From positions 9,191,501-9,255,500 of the forward strand of contig NZ_CP063849.1 in the NCBI RefSeq assembly GCF_015277775.1: a DNA stretch of 64,000 nucleotides, written 5' to 3'. The position numbers and the translations under genes are program-made. Below, piece by piece: positions 50,254-59,604 of the stretch. Under the pieces are notes generated by a model. The model searched no databases, was not told the DNA's origin, and saw only the letters and a list, made by a program, of their open reading frames with translations. Position 1 is the first letter of the stretch; every line of letters begins with the position of its first letter. The stretch comes from Paludibaculum fermentans (lineage in GTDB: Bacteria; Acidobacteriota; Terriglobia; Bryobacterales; Bryobacteraceae).

Positions 50254-52689
50254 TTAAGCCCCCGCCCCTTCTGGCGACACCTCTTTCCACACCGCGAACC
50301 ACCGCTCAACGGGCCGACCCGCTGTCTTCTCCCGCGCAAACCGCGCCAAACCAGCATTGGCCAGGACGGACAGTGCTCGGCCAACCTCCGTGCTGCTCTT
50401 GTTGCGGTCGAAGATCGCACCGACCTCGGTCCGCGTCATGCCGGCCGTGCAACCGCGGAGTGCCCGGAGGATCTCGTCGGCTGTCGGGTCGCCTAACGCG
50501 TCGCCGAAGATGTGCTTGGCGGAGTCCTGGCAGTAGCGCCAGACCTCCAGCGCGGCCACCAGGTGTTCCCATCGGATCTCGGCAGCGCAGTCCAGCAGGG
50601 CATAGATCAGGGAGAGCCGAAGCACCTGGGCGGCGCCGCGCGCGACGACCGCGCCGTACAGCCCGAACTGATCCTTGGTGAGCTCGCGATAGGCGCCGAC
50701 ATCGGGCATGATGTTGTGCCCCCACAGGTCGGCGGCGTTGGCATCACGCGACACCGCTTCCAGGTTGTTCGCGTTGTAGCAGACCCGCTGGAAGGAGCGC
50801 TGGAGATCGACGAAATCGACTGTCCACATGCGACCGCCCTCCGGCAGGCACTTTGAACGTCGGGAGCATGCCCACAGAAAGCGGTTCGCCAGACCGTTGT
50901 CAGCCTCGTTGGAGAGCATTCCGCGCAGGAGTTCTTCCTTCGTGATGTTGCCGATGATACTGATGTGCGGATTGGTGGAACGCCCCGGACTGTTCTTGGT
51001 CATGGAGGCGAGGAAGTCGCGATCCCAGGCGTCGCGGAGAACGACCGAGAGCGTGTTGCCTTCGCGCCGCATGACCTGCAACGCGCCGAAGAACTCGGAC
51101 TGTTTCACCAGCAGCCGTTTGTCAGCGACGCCCTCGTCGACGCAGACTTCCTGGAACTCGGCATCCTGTCCCCGCTTCTTGGTGCGCTCCCGCTTGAAGA
51201 TCGGATCGCGGACCGCCCAGATTAGCCCTTCGCCACTTGCCAGTCCGGACTGGTTCGACTTGAGCCAGGTCTCGTCGGCACCGCGAAAGAACATCTCCAC
51301 CGGGCCCTGCGCGCTGCCCTTCCGCCCGGCAGAGGTCGGGCCGACGCCGACCGCGAACAAATTGGTGTGGTGCCTGTCGCCGCCCGCCCAAACGAAGGCA
51401 TTTCGACCGATGACGTTGCCGGCGTAGACCAGGAACAGGATGAGAAGCCAGTTGGGATCAGCCTCAGTGTGCGGCTCGACCAACCGGACGAATTCGCCGG
51501 CCAGGCCGTAGTGGCCTTCGACGCCGATCGGCGCCGGCCACGGAATCGCCACCGGCGCGCCGTAGAATCCGCTGGCCTCCCGCCCGCGCTCTTGCGTGCC
51601 CGACTCGGGAACCCATTCGCGGTCGGCTTCGCCGTAATCGGGCTCGAAGAACTTGCGGAAGTCACGCCAGCCGAGATGGCGGCAACTGTTGTGTAGGCAC
51701 CTGAAACCAAGCCGGCCATCCGCACTCTCAAAGACAGCCGCATCGGGCGCACGGTGTGACGGGTCCCAGGGGCATTCCTCCAGGATGAGCTTTCGCCCGC
51801 CCTGATACGACTGGGCCCCGCGGAACCGAACTCCATGCTTGGCGAGGAAGCCTTCCAGGTCGAACCGAGAGGAATCCGGCCGCGGAGGCATCGTGTAGAC
51901 GCGCGCCTGGCTGGCGGGCTCGATTGCCACCTCTGCCGCGAGTGCATCGAGCAGCTCGCGTGGCACAACGGAGGGATCTTCCGGCGCCTCCACAATCCTG
52001 GAGGCGCGGTGCGGCCGCTCCGAAGTGTCATCACCCTTGCGAGACGTCGTGCCATAGGCCTTGAAGATGCGCGAAGCGTTGAACGTGGTCTCATCCACTA
52101 CCACCTCTTCGGTGCTGTACCGCGCGCTCAGGGCTCGCAGACAGCGCTTCAGCAGGTCGGTCGTTTCCGGAGTGTTCGGCAAGTCAACTCGGTAGAGCAG
52201 GTGCGCGCCGTTCCCGCTGTCGGCGTAGACGGCACTCGGCCAACCGGATGTCACCAACTCGGAGCGGATGCGGTCCGCCAACTCGAGCGCGCGCTCGTGT
52301 TCCGCATCGCTGCTGGAGATGCCGGATGGCCGTTTCGGATCCAAGTCGACCGGCAGCCATCGCCGGCAGAGGATGTCGGCATCGGAAGTGGTGGTCTCCG
52401 CAAAAGCCTTGAGCTTCCCCTGGGACCTGGCTTCCAGCGCCGGAGTCACCGGGTTGATGGTCCAATAGATGCCCGGCCATCTGTTACGGTCGAGCCGCGC
52501 CACCGCCTGGGCGAGTTGCTCGAAATCGGAGAAGTAGCCGGAGATGGTGCGCTGGCGCCCAGCCTTTGGCACCCGCACCTCGACGACATCGCCTGCGCGG
52601 AAAAGGAGCCCGACCGCACGACGCATCTCTGTCAGTGAAATCTCGGTATCAAGTATCTCGGGCGCCGGGTCTGTTTCGGGCGATTGCAT
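50254..52689 (-). CDS. Phage PrimPol-helicase (AEP primase, CHC2-like zinc finger, DUF3987-type ATPase)
   Basis: ATG 52689 follows AAGGAGGAG and gives 811 residues. The AEP primase core shows LPVDLDPKR (Asp115/Asp117) and SGNGAHLLYR (His163). A zinc-finger-like unit follows (Cys306, His312, Cys331, Cys336 around LEECPWDPSH...CLHNSC), then a helicase-like P-loop (GVGPTSAGRKGS, about 465). The C-terminal region (ADEILRALRGCTAGMTRTEV) looks like a winged-helix DNA-binding domain. It would make primers and unwind DNA at the phage fork. It is separated from the RecD-like helicase by the cargo island. Confidence 0.8.
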   Translation of the reverse strand: MQSPETDPAPEILDTEISLTEMRRAVGLLFRAGDVVEVRVPKAGRQRTISGYFSDFEQLAQAVARLDRNRWPGIYWTINPVTPALEARSQGKLKAFAETTTSDADILCRRWLPVDLDPKRPSGISSSDAEHERALELADRIRSELVTSGWPSAVYADSGNGAHLLYRVDLPNTPETTDLLKRCLRALSARYSTEEVVVDETTFNASRIFKAYGTTSRKGDDTSERPHRASRIVEAPEDPSVVPRELLDALAAEVAIEPASQARVYTMPPRPDSSRFDLEGFLAKHGVRFRGAQSYQGGRKLILEECPWDPSHRAPDAAVFESADGRLGFRCLHNSCRHLGWRDFRKFFEPDYGEADREWVPESGTQERGREASGFYGAPVAIPWPAPIGVEGHYGLAGEFVRLVEPHTEADPNWLLILFLVYAGNVIGRNAFVWAGGDRHHTNLFAVGVGPTSAGRKGSAQGPVEMFFRGADETWLKSNQSGLASGEGLIWAVRDPIFKRERTKKRGQDAEFQEVCVDEGVADKRLLVKQSEFFGALQVMRREGNTLSVVLRDAWDRDFLASMTKNSPGRSTNPHISIIGNITKEELLRGMLSNEADNGLANRFLWACSRRSKCLPEGGRMWTVDFVDLQRSFQRVCYNANNLEAVSRDANAADLWGHNIMPDVGAYRELTKDQFGLYGAVVARGAAQVLRLSLIYALLDCAAEIRWEHLVAALEVWRYCQDSAKHIFGDALGDPTADEILRALRGCTAGMTRTEVGAIFDRNKSSTEVGRALSVLANAGLARFAREKTAGRPVERWFAVWKEVSPEGAGA

Positions 52690-53132
52690 GCGCTCCTCCT
52701 TGGCCAGCGGAAGGTACTGCGCGGGCGCGTCCGGCGTCGGAGGGCGAAAGAAGAAAGCGGATTCTGTCGGGTAGCCCTCGCCGGCTTCGCCCACAACAGA
52801 GTCCGCTTGGCGGTCGTCTGACTGTCTGGCTGATCAACTGAGGGAAACGGAGATCTCCCCCATTCGTACATATACGCAATTTGGGGCGGAAGTGTGCACA
52901 GGGCACCGAACCAGATTGCCGCGCCGTTCGGTAAAACCGCCGAGTCAACTCGCTACGGGCTGCCGGCCCAAGTGAGATCGAGGGCCGATGGTGATTTCAG
53001 CCATGCGCTTCGCAGCACGCGCGGAAGCCACAGGTCGATGCAGGGCTCACTGATCAGGGCGTCTGCGGAAGACCCGCGGTCACTACCACGCCAAATTCAG
53101 CTCGCACGCCGGCCATGTCCGCCAATGGCAGA
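52690..53132. other. Intergenic region between the cargo island and the primase gene
   Basis: About 440 bases with no supported gene; the frame upstream of the primase start lacks a ribosome binding site. It holds the operator-like motif at 52865-52879 and probably the primase promoter. The primase transcript may therefore start here rather than run through from the RecD-like helicase. Confidence 0.5.
52865..52879. promoter_or_regulatory. Operator-like motif CGTACATATACGCAA
   Basis: Fourteen of 15 bases match the motif at 49348-49362. Half-sites CGTA and TACG flank an AT-rich core. It lies about 180 bases upstream of the primase start, so a phage regulator probably controls replication genes from it. 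No protein can be assigned. Confidence 0.45.
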
Positions 53133-54281
53133 TCACGGCGCGAGGAATTCCGCCAACGCTCTGCGCCAAGGTCGAAGCCAGCCTCCATCGTTTCGCCGTT
53201 CTTCCATTAGCACATCAGCATCATCCAGCGTGCGCCAGTTGCCGTCTGCGTTTCTCAACAAGCCGGCGGGAATAACGGAGCCACCGTCCAGGCGGTTCTC
53301 GATATCCGCGAACCAGAATAGGAACTGTCGCCAAGCCAATGCAAGCCACGCCCGTTCGGGTTCGGTCGCAAGCTGTCCAAGGATCTGCTCTGCAAATGGG
53401 TTCACTGAAGTTCCCAGGCTTGGCAGATTCATCGGCAGCACACGCAGCAGATCCGACTGCCTCAGAAATGCCATAAGCGACTCGTCGAACCAATAGGGCA
53501 GCTGGCCCCCGCCTTGCCCGCGCGGTTCCTCAAAACGGGTGCGGGTGAATCGTCGCAAGTTGAAAAACTTTCCTGTGGCGCAATGCGTTGCTCCAGCGGC
53601 TTTCCAGAGGACTACATCGGATGACGAGAATCCGACGGTCACCTCGATCCCGGCCGCACGCAGAGCAGCAATCAGACGCATGGCCCCCTTGATTTCTTCA
53701 ACTTCAGCCAGCTCCCTGCGTGGCTCGGCGAGGCTCACCAGCACGAGGTAGATGTGACTTGTCTTCGATCGGGACAGAATGGATCCGATCGCTAACGCGC
53801 GATCCGGCGTCGCAAGCTCGGGCAATCCGACAACAGCGGTCTGCATCGGACGCATAGCGGTGCCGACCAACCGGGAGACTAACTGATCGCCGACGGTCAC
53901 CATTCGGGCGAAGTATTCGTCTGGATAGCTGGCCGGCAGGACGGCTGGGGAGCAAACGGCAGTTGGCCCGATCTCGGTGCAGATGTTGACGAGAGCGTCC
54001 AAAAGACCGCTCCACCAAGAATCTGAGGCTAGGTCCGCGGTGTCCACGTCGTTCGGGAAGTAAGGCCAGTCACGCAGTCGCCCCCGCTCCGAGTTTGGAA
54101 CGTACATCTGAGGATCGAATAGCGTCTCGAAGTTAGCCTGCTCTCGCCCCCATGCGATCTGCGCGGCCATCTTCACCTGATCGTAGTTTACTGGGCTCAG
54201 GATCGCGCCCCCATATTGTGCCAATCCGTCCGCCCAGAGCAGATTCTCAGAGTCGTGCCCCATCTGATGATATGCAGGCAT
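53133..54281 (-). CDS. Unknown protein of the three-gene cargo island (possible TIM barrel)
   Basis: ATG 54281 overlaps the kinase stop as TGATG, giving 382 residues. The protein has an alternating beta-alpha pattern with strands IYLVLVSLAE, IEVTVGFSSS and a Cys/His cluster (AGATHCATGKFFNLRRF), compatible with a TIM barrel or related alpha/beta fold. N-terminal MPAYHQMGHDSENLLW and PYFPNDVD are distinctive. No known family is recognised. It is the last gene of the nuclease-kinase operon, so it may be the effector or the sensor. Product likely cytoplasmic. Confidence 0.55.
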   Translation of the reverse strand: MPAYHQMGHDSENLLWADGLAQYGGAILSPVNYDQVKMAAQIAWGREQANFETLFDPQMYVPNSERGRLRDWPYFPNDVDTADLASDSWWSGLLDALVNICTEIGPTAVCSPAVLPASYPDEYFARMVTVGDQLVSRLVGTAMRPMQTAVVGLPELATPDRALAIGSILSRSKTSHIYLVLVSLAEPRRELAEVEEIKGAMRLIAALRAAGIEVTVGFSSSDVVLWKAAGATHCATGKFFNLRRFTRTRFEEPRGQGGGQLPYWFDESLMAFLRQSDLLRVLPMNLPSLGTSVNPFAEQILGQLATEPERAWLALAWRQFLFWFADIENRLDGGSVIPAGLLRNADGNWRTLDDADVLMEERRNDGGWLRPWRRALAEFLAP

Positions 54282-55126
54282 CAGCGTGCAACCTCCTGAC
54301 AAGCACGTTCAAGGTCATCCGGCGTTCGAAATCGTTGCACAGGCCATGGCGCCGTCATCCGAATCAGAAACGACATGCCCGCCTGGGCCGCGGCTTCCAA
54401 AAAGCGCCGCGTCTGTGGCGTGCGCTCACCGACACACTCGACCGTCTTCTGAGGCGAAGCCCCGTCTTCTTGATAAGGATGGAACCCGAAAAGACCGAGG
54501 GCCAGCACGGTACCCAACGAGAACTGGTCAGATCGCCAGTCGATCATGCTCTTTTCATTGCGCAATTGCTCTGGTGGAGCGAAAAAGGGCGTGCCGGGGC
54601 CTTGCAATAGCCAGGTCTGCGTGAGAGACGTACTAACCAGATCCCGAACGAGGCCGAAATCGACGAGCACCGGCGTCGTACCGTCGGCACGAAACAGGAT
54701 GTTGTCAGGCTTAATGTCGCGGTGAACCAAATCGCGAGACGCGATGTGGGCAACGGCGTTAACGAGTTGCCGCCCGATCGTCTGGCACTCCTCAGCACTT
54801 AACAGGCCACGGTTCAATCTCGCTGTCAGCGTGCCGCCGGAAAGAAACTCCTCCAACGAAAGCAGGTATTGGATGCCATCGTGATAAAAAGTGGCAATTG
54901 CCGACAAACGTCCGATGTTCGGATGCGAGCAGCGTTGCATCGCGCTCAGCTCTCGGCTTGTTCGTTCAGGCGAGAATCCTGGCTGGTACACCTTCAGCGC
55001 CTGTGTCTCCTCAGTCGCCAGCACTACGTGAAAGGTCTCTTTGAAAGCCCCTGTCCCGACGTGGCCAACGAAACGATGGCCGTTGGTCGCGCAGAACGCC
55101 TCAGCGACCGATGCCAGCGCGCTCAC
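54281..55126 (-). CDS. Serine/threonine protein kinase of the cargo island
   Basis: The GTG start at 55126 overlaps the nuclease stop. The 281-residue protein has a full Hanks-type kinase domain: glycine loop GHVGTGAFKE (21-30), Lys45 (ALKVY), Glu59, the catalytic HRDIKPDN (135-142) and DFG (156-158), then APPE. There is no membrane segment or sensor domain, so it is a free cytoplasmic kinase. Free kinases next to nucleases occur in phage-defence islands. The gene sits in the prophage replication module but is not a normal part of it. Confidence 0.85.
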   Translation of the reverse strand: MSALASVAEAFCATNGHRFVGHVGTGAFKETFHVVLATEETQALKVYQPGFSPERTSRELSAMQRCSHPNIGRLSAIATFYHDGIQYLLSLEEFLSGGTLTARLNRGLLSAEECQTIGRQLVNAVAHIASRDLVHRDIKPDNILFRADGTTPVLVDFGLVRDLVSTSLTQTWLLQGPGTPFFAPPEQLRNEKSMIDWRSDQFSLGTVLALGLFGFHPYQEDGASPQKTVECVGERTPQTRRFLEAAAQAGMSFLIRMTAPWPVQRFRTPDDLERACQEVAR

Positions 55127-55554
55127 GCATTGGCTCCCATTGCTTCGATATGCAACTGCGCTTTCAATGACAGCCAGGGCTCGATCGGATCTGCCTCGAC
55201 GGATGGGTGAAGCACAACGATTTCAACCCCTTCGAGGTAACAGATCCCGACTTGCCGGCGGTCGAACTCGCCAGCGTACCGGTGAGCGCGTAGTGCGGCA
55301 TTCTTTGGCATCAGGACGTAGGAGCGGTGAGCGAAGCATCGGTTGCGAAACGCCTGCTGCAGGGCGCCACGCCAATTCTCAAGCTTGGCTTCCACTGCGA
55401 TTAAGGTCTTCTCAGCAGTACACGCAACGATGTCTGTCCGACCGCGTTGATAGTAGAACTCAGTAGCGACCTGAACTGCGCCCAAGGGTGACCGGCCCGC
55501 ACTCAAGCGAGAGACGAAGGACGTCACCAGCGTTTGCTCATTCGGAAAGACCAT
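55123..55554 (-). CDS. PD-(D/E)XK-type nuclease of the cargo island
   Basis: The 143-residue protein shows the core of restriction-like nucleases: an N-terminal helix, Glu32 (VATEFYY), Asp41 (GRTDIVA), then IAVEAKLENW with Glu55 and Lys57 (D-x13-E-x-K), followed by a RSYVLMPK strand. It would cleave DNA or RNA in the cytoplasm. No ribosome binding site is strong at ATG 55554. It overlaps the kinase gene by GTGA, so the two are coupled. It may act as the nuclease effector of a kinase-controlled system. Confidence 0.7.
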   Translation of the reverse strand: MVFPNEQTLVTSFVSRLSAGRSPLGAVQVATEFYYQRGRTDIVACTAEKTLIAVEAKLENWRGALQQAFRNRCFAHRSYVLMPKNAALRAHRYAGEFDRRQVGICYLEGVEIVVLHPSVEADPIEPWLSLKAQLHIEAMGANA

Positions 55555-55719
55555 CTCGCTATCCAGTTGAACGTCTATTGTTTCACAGAGCGACGTTGCA
55601 TTGCGGACGTCGCGTACCTTTCACAGACCGACCCTCCGCATTTTCTCGGGCCGGAGGGGCGCAGTGGCCAGGGGTAGCGTCACCATTATGTCCTCTGCCC
55701 CATCGAGCAGCAGATGCCA

Positions 55720-57924
55720 TTACCGGGCTTCATCACGTATCGCCCTCAACAGGAACGAAAGAAACGTGTTCCGCCGATCCACTTCGCGCTTCTTGGCGCA
55801 GTGGTGAATCCCCCAGCGGTCGCCGATGATGATAGCCGTCTCCTGTGCGCGCGTCACGCCTGTGTAGAGCAGGTTCCGGTGGTGCTGGAACTCGTGGGAT
55901 TTGTGCGTGATGACGATGGCACAGGGATACTCCGATCCCTGGCATTTGTGGATGCTGAGGCAGTAGGCGAGTTGCAGTTCGCGCATCTCGTCGGAGCCGT
56001 GTTCAATCCCAACGCGTGCGCCGTCGAAGTCGACCCCGATGCTGCCGTCCGCCAGAACCTCGGCGACGATCCCGATCGTCCCGTTCATGACGCCGGTCTT
56101 GTAGTTGTTCCGGGTTTGGATCACCTTGTCGTAGAGCAAGAAGCGTGGCGGCGCAGTGTCGTCGACAGGTGGCGCTTCCACCCCGTACAGCTTCCACTGG
56201 ATCAGTTGCTGCAGATCAACGTTCAGTGAGCGGGTTCCGATGGGTCCCTTGTGGGTGGGTGAAAGCACCTGCAAGTCCCGCACGATATCAAACCGCAACC
56301 GCTCGGCCAGCACTTTCTCGAAGAGGAAGAGCAGGAATCGCCGCACCTCCATGGTGTCGGTGAACTGGTCGGCGACATACCACGGCCGCCGCCCCTGGAC
56401 CTCGCTGTCGCTGGTCGGACGAACCTCGCCGTCGAGAACCGCCGCGCAATTCTCCTTCAACTCGCCGGCCTGCCGCATGACCTTCGGCAGGATGACCGTC
56501 GGAATGGCTCGCGACTGGATCAGATCGCGCAGCATGTTGCCCGGGCCGACCGGTGGCAACTGATTGTGGTCGCCAACCAGCAGAAGCGAAGTACGGCTGA
56601 AGTCGATCGCCCGGAACAGGCGCCAGGCGAGGCGGACGTCGACCATCGACACCTCGTCGATGATCACCACATCGGCGTCAATCGGACTCTCCGGGTCCAT
56701 GGCGTAGGTGTTGCCGTCAAACTGCAGCAGCCGGTGAATGGTCCGGGCGGGCTGCGTCACCATCTCCTCCATGCGCTTGGCAGCCTTACCGGTGGGTGCT
56801 GCCAACTCCACCTTCAATCCGCGGTCGAGGCACATTCGCACGACCGTTCGGATGGTGAATGTCTTGCCGGTGCCGGCGCCACCGGACAGCAGGGAGATGC
56901 GGTTTCGTAGCGCCGACACCACCGCCTCCTGCTGTTGGGCGTTGAGCCGCGGATCAGCCTTTCGTACAAGCGCATCAATATCGGAAACGCCGGCGAAATG
57001 CTGCGTCGGCTCGGCCGCGCGGAGGAGCCATCCCGCCAATTCCCGCTCCATCTCTTCAATCTCCGGTTTGGCGACCACCAGCACTTCGTACGGAGAGGAG
57101 ACGAGCTCGTGTTCGCGGATCAGGCCTTCGAGATGCCTTTCGATGAGTTCCCGGCTGTCAAGATCGTCCATCACCAACAGCTGGTTGGCCCGATCCAGCA
57201 GGTCTTCATACTCCACCCAGCAATCGCCGTCTTCGAGGGCTTCCGCAACGCAGTACTCAATTCCAGCGCGGATGCGTCCCGGACTGTCCTTGGGCGTGTT
57301 CATCTTCCGCGCGGCCTTATCCACCCTCTTGAAGCCCATGCCCGGCACCGCGCTGACAAGCAGATATGGATTCTCTTCGAGCATGCGCACGACTCTGTCG
57401 CCGAACCGTTCCACGAGGGCAGTGGTTTGCCGGTGAGTCAGACCGTATGCGGCCAGGTGCGTTGCTGCAGCGTTCCGATTCTTGTTTTCCAGCCAGGTCG
57501 CCCGGACAGCGTAGACGGCATCGAGCGACAACTTCGCCACCGCTGCTACGGCCTCCGGGTTGTGCGTGATGACATCATCAAACCTATCAGCGAACGCCTC
57601 CGCGATGAGTTCTGCCTTCGCCGGCCCGATGCCCTTGAATTCCGGGTGGTTGGCCAGGTATCGGGCGAGGCCCGCCGCGTCGATCTCCAGGTCCAACGAT
57701 GCACCTGTAACCTGCAGCTGCCGTCCGTACTTCTTGTGGTGCTCCCACCGGCCACGAAGCACGACCGGATCGTTCTCCCGCACGTACATGGGCCCGGCGA
57801 ACTTCACGAGAGAGTTGTCGGCGACGCGCAGCACTCCCGCCGCGAACCCATCCTTTGCGAAATACAGCGTTTCGACGAGGCCGCGGACAGTCACCGCGGA
57901 ATCCTCAGCTATCTTCTTCCTCAT
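55720..57924 (-). CDS. RecD2-type DNA helicase
   Basis: The 734-residue protein overlaps the ERCC4 gene by ATGA. The N-terminal part has an OB-fold-like start and a helix-hairpin-helix (FKGIGPAKAELIAEAF). The SF1 helicase core carries Walker A SGGAGTGKTFT, motif Ia APTGKAAKRM, Walker B VVIIDEVSMVD, GDHNQLPPVG and the C-terminal CLSIHKCQGSEYP and LLYTGVTRAQE. The Trans-lesion-like insertion fits RecD2. It unwinds DNA 5' to 3', in repair or recombination of phage DNA. Confidence 0.9.
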   Translation of the reverse strand: MRKKIAEDSAVTVRGLVETLYFAKDGFAAGVLRVADNSLVKFAGPMYVRENDPVVLRGRWEHHKKYGRQLQVTGASLDLEIDAAGLARYLANHPEFKGIGPAKAELIAEAFADRFDDVITHNPEAVAAVAKLSLDAVYAVRATWLENKNRNAAATHLAAYGLTHRQTTALVERFGDRVVRMLEENPYLLVSAVPGMGFKRVDKAARKMNTPKDSPGRIRAGIEYCVAEALEDGDCWVEYEDLLDRANQLLVMDDLDSRELIERHLEGLIREHELVSSPYEVLVVAKPEIEEMERELAGWLLRAAEPTQHFAGVSDIDALVRKADPRLNAQQQEAVVSALRNRISLLSGGAGTGKTFTIRTVVRMCLDRGLKVELAAPTGKAAKRMEEMVTQPARTIHRLLQFDGNTYAMDPESPIDADVVIIDEVSMVDVRLAWRLFRAIDFSRTSLLLVGDHNQLPPVGPGNMLRDLIQSRAIPTVILPKVMRQAGELKENCAAVLDGEVRPTSDSEVQGRRPWYVADQFTDTMEVRRFLLFLFEKVLAERLRFDIVRDLQVLSPTHKGPIGTRSLNVDLQQLIQWKLYGVEAPPVDDTAPPRFLLYDKVIQTRNNYKTGVMNGTIGIVAEVLADGSIGVDFDGARVGIEHGSDEMRELQLAYCLSIHKCQGSEYPCAIVITHKSHEFQHHRNLLYTGVTRAQETAIIIGDRWGIHHCAKKREVDRRNTFLSFLLRAIRDEAR

Positions 57925-58376
57925 GCGCTGCCCCTCATGTGAATCCGCCTCAGGTAGGCCTCGACGAACCGGGCGGCCGCCTGGCGGTTAGAGCAGAAGA
58001 ACACCGGCACGCCAAAGTCGACCGTGATCGCAGCGATGGATCCCAGTAGGGAATTCGGGTGGGCGCCGCCGCGATAGTGCCCGCTCAGAACATCCATGAG
58101 GTTTCCCTCCACGACCACGGCGGCCGCGCGGTACGCACCCAGCCGGCTCAACTCCCGATAGAAGCGCGTCCGGCTGTGGATGACGGTAGAGACAAAATCC
58201 GGCAGTGACTTCCGCTCCACCGCCACAATGGACTCCATTCCCGCCAGCGAATAGTCACCTGCCGGGAGTGCGTGGCGGATCACCCGCACCCGCCCCGCAT
58301 CGAAGCCGTACGGCTCCTGCTCCCGCGTATCCACCACAATCGGCACCAGCCCGTCGTCAGAACGGGACACCGTCAT
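57921..58376 (-). CDS. ERCC4-type nuclease
   Basis: The 151-residue protein has the compact ERCC4 nuclease domain: VVDTREQEPY (Asp16), AGDYSLAG (Asp41), VERKSLPDF (Glu54-Arg55-Lys56, with Asp60). It lacks the HhH tail of XPF/Mus81. Such stand-alone proteins occur in phages next to recombination genes. It would cut branched DNA or repair intermediates. It overlaps the DUF669 gene by 20 bases and the RecD2 gene by four. Confidence 0.85.
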   Translation of the reverse strand: MTVSRSDDGLVPIVVDTREQEPYGFDAGRVRVIRHALPAGDYSLAGMESIVAVERKSLPDFVSTVIHSRTRFYRELSRLGAYRAAAVVVEGNLMDVLSGHYRGGAHPNSLLGSIAAITVDFGVPVFFCSNRQAAARFVEAYLRRIHMRGSA

Positions 58377-58818
58377 CTCCGGCGAGTCCCTTCACCGGCT
58401 TCATCGCTGTCTGGGTGGTGATGCGCCGGTTGAAGAAGATGTTCTCGTTGTCACCCTTCGTCTTCTTGGTGACCTCGAGTTTGACGTCCAGCAGCTTGCC
58501 GAGATTCTTCTGCAGCTCGGAGAGACGGTCGAGGTCCAGGCCGCAGATGTGAAGATCGGTCTTCACGTACTTCAGCGTGTTGTGGGTGATGACGCTGTTG
58601 CGCCATAGAATGCGATTGCCGTGGCGTGGGGCAATGATGCGGAGCATCCACCGCAGCATCGGGTTGCCGGTGCTCTGCGCCTCAACCAACTCCACCTTCT
58701 CCACGTTCACCTGGTACTTGCCGTCTGGCACGCTCTCAAAGTCGTCGCGCTCGTCGGCCTGTTCGTTCCGAAACTCCTCGTCGAACTGCGAGAGATCGAT
58801 AGATCCACGTCTCGTCAT
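58357..58818 (-). CDS. DUF669-type single-strand-binding protein
   Basis: The 153-residue protein follows the DUF669 pattern: acidic N-terminus (DLSQFDEEFRNEQADE), VPDGKYQVNVEKVELVEAQ, RWMLRIIAPRHGNRILWRNSVI, and LGKLLDVKLEVTKKTKGDNENIFFN. DUF669 proteins are found next to Sak4-like annealases and are thought to bind single-stranded DNA. Overlaps the ERCC4 gene by 20 bases. Part of the recombination block. Confidence 0.75.
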   Translation of the reverse strand: MTRRGSIDLSQFDEEFRNEQADERDDFESVPDGKYQVNVEKVELVEAQSTGNPMLRWMLRIIAPRHGNRILWRNSVITHNTLKYVKTDLHICGLDLDRLSELQKNLGKLLDVKLEVTKKTKGDNENIFFNRRITTQTAMKPVKGLAGDDGVPF

Positions 58819-58834
58819 GGTTGTTGTCTCCTTT

Positions 58835-59593
58835 TCACTTCGTGGCAGCCGCTGCGGGCTTTGTCGGCGCGGGCTTCGGGTTGTTCACCGCAGGCGCCGC
58901 ACCATAGGCCTCGTAGAATTTGGCGAAGTCCAGATCGATGGTCTCGGGCAAACGGCCCGTGCGGTCACCGGCTTCGTGGTACAGGCTCGGCTTCGTCCGG
59001 ATCACGCGGCGGAGGATCTGGCTGCCGTCTTCACCGGTAGTCGGCTCGAGGTCGCAGAACAGAACCATGTCGGCCATGCCGAGCACGATCTTGCGTGCCT
59101 TGTCAGGTAGGGTCGGCACGACGCGGACGTACTTACCGGTCCGCGAGTCCATCTCGACTTCCTTCGCGTGCGAGATGAGGAACAAGCCGTAGGGCAGGAA
59201 AGCGAGTTTGGTCAGCACCCGCTGGAACTCGTTGTTGACGATGGCGTATCCCTTGCCGTAACCGAGATCCGACTCGTGCTCGATCTTGAACTTCTTGAGA
59301 ATGTAGTCCGTGCAGAACTTGTACGCGTTGTCGATCGTGTCGATGATCACGGTCTTGAACGGGTGCTTGCCTTCGACGATCTCGGCGCAGGCGATCAGCA
59401 GATCGTCCCAGGACAGGATGGGCGCCTGGAAAACATCCAGGGCATTCAGTCCGGGTTCGGTGGCGAGGAACAACGCCCCTTCCGCCTGAGAGCAGAGCGT
59501 CGTCTTGCCGATTTTGGTTTGCCCGTAGACCAGCACGGTCAGATCCGAGAGGCCGGTTTTGGGCGGTGTCTTTGCAGTGGGAAGCATGGGCAT
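58835..59593 (-). CDS. Sak4-like RecA-fold ATPase
   Basis: ATG 59593 follows AAAGGA and gives 252 residues. It has a RecA-like fold with Walker A GQTKIGKTT (24-32), Walker B VIIDTID and a sensor-type LFLISHAKE. This form matches Sak4-type single-strand annealing/recombination ATPases in phages. The Ala/Pro-rich C-terminal tail (about residues 230-252) is low-complexity. It precedes the DUF669 gene, its usual partner. Confidence 0.8.
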   Translation of the reverse strand: MPMLPTAKTPPKTGLSDLTVLVYGQTKIGKTTLCSQAEGALFLATEPGLNALDVFQAPILSWDDLLIACAEIVEGKHPFKTVIIDTIDNAYKFCTDYILKKFKIEHESDLGYGKGYAIVNNEFQRVLTKLAFLPYGLFLISHAKEVEMDSRTGKYVRVVPTLPDKARKIVLGMADMVLFCDLEPTTGEDGSQILRRVIRTKPSLYHEAGDRTGRLPETIDLDFAKFYEAYGAAPAVNNPKPAPTKPAAAATK

Positions 59594-59604
59594 CGTTTGT
59601 CCTT

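Noticed and set aside
50110-50496. Small + strand frame in the AT-rich gap
   Set aside because: The first part has ordinary residues but no ribosome binding site, and the rest overlaps the primase gene in antisense.
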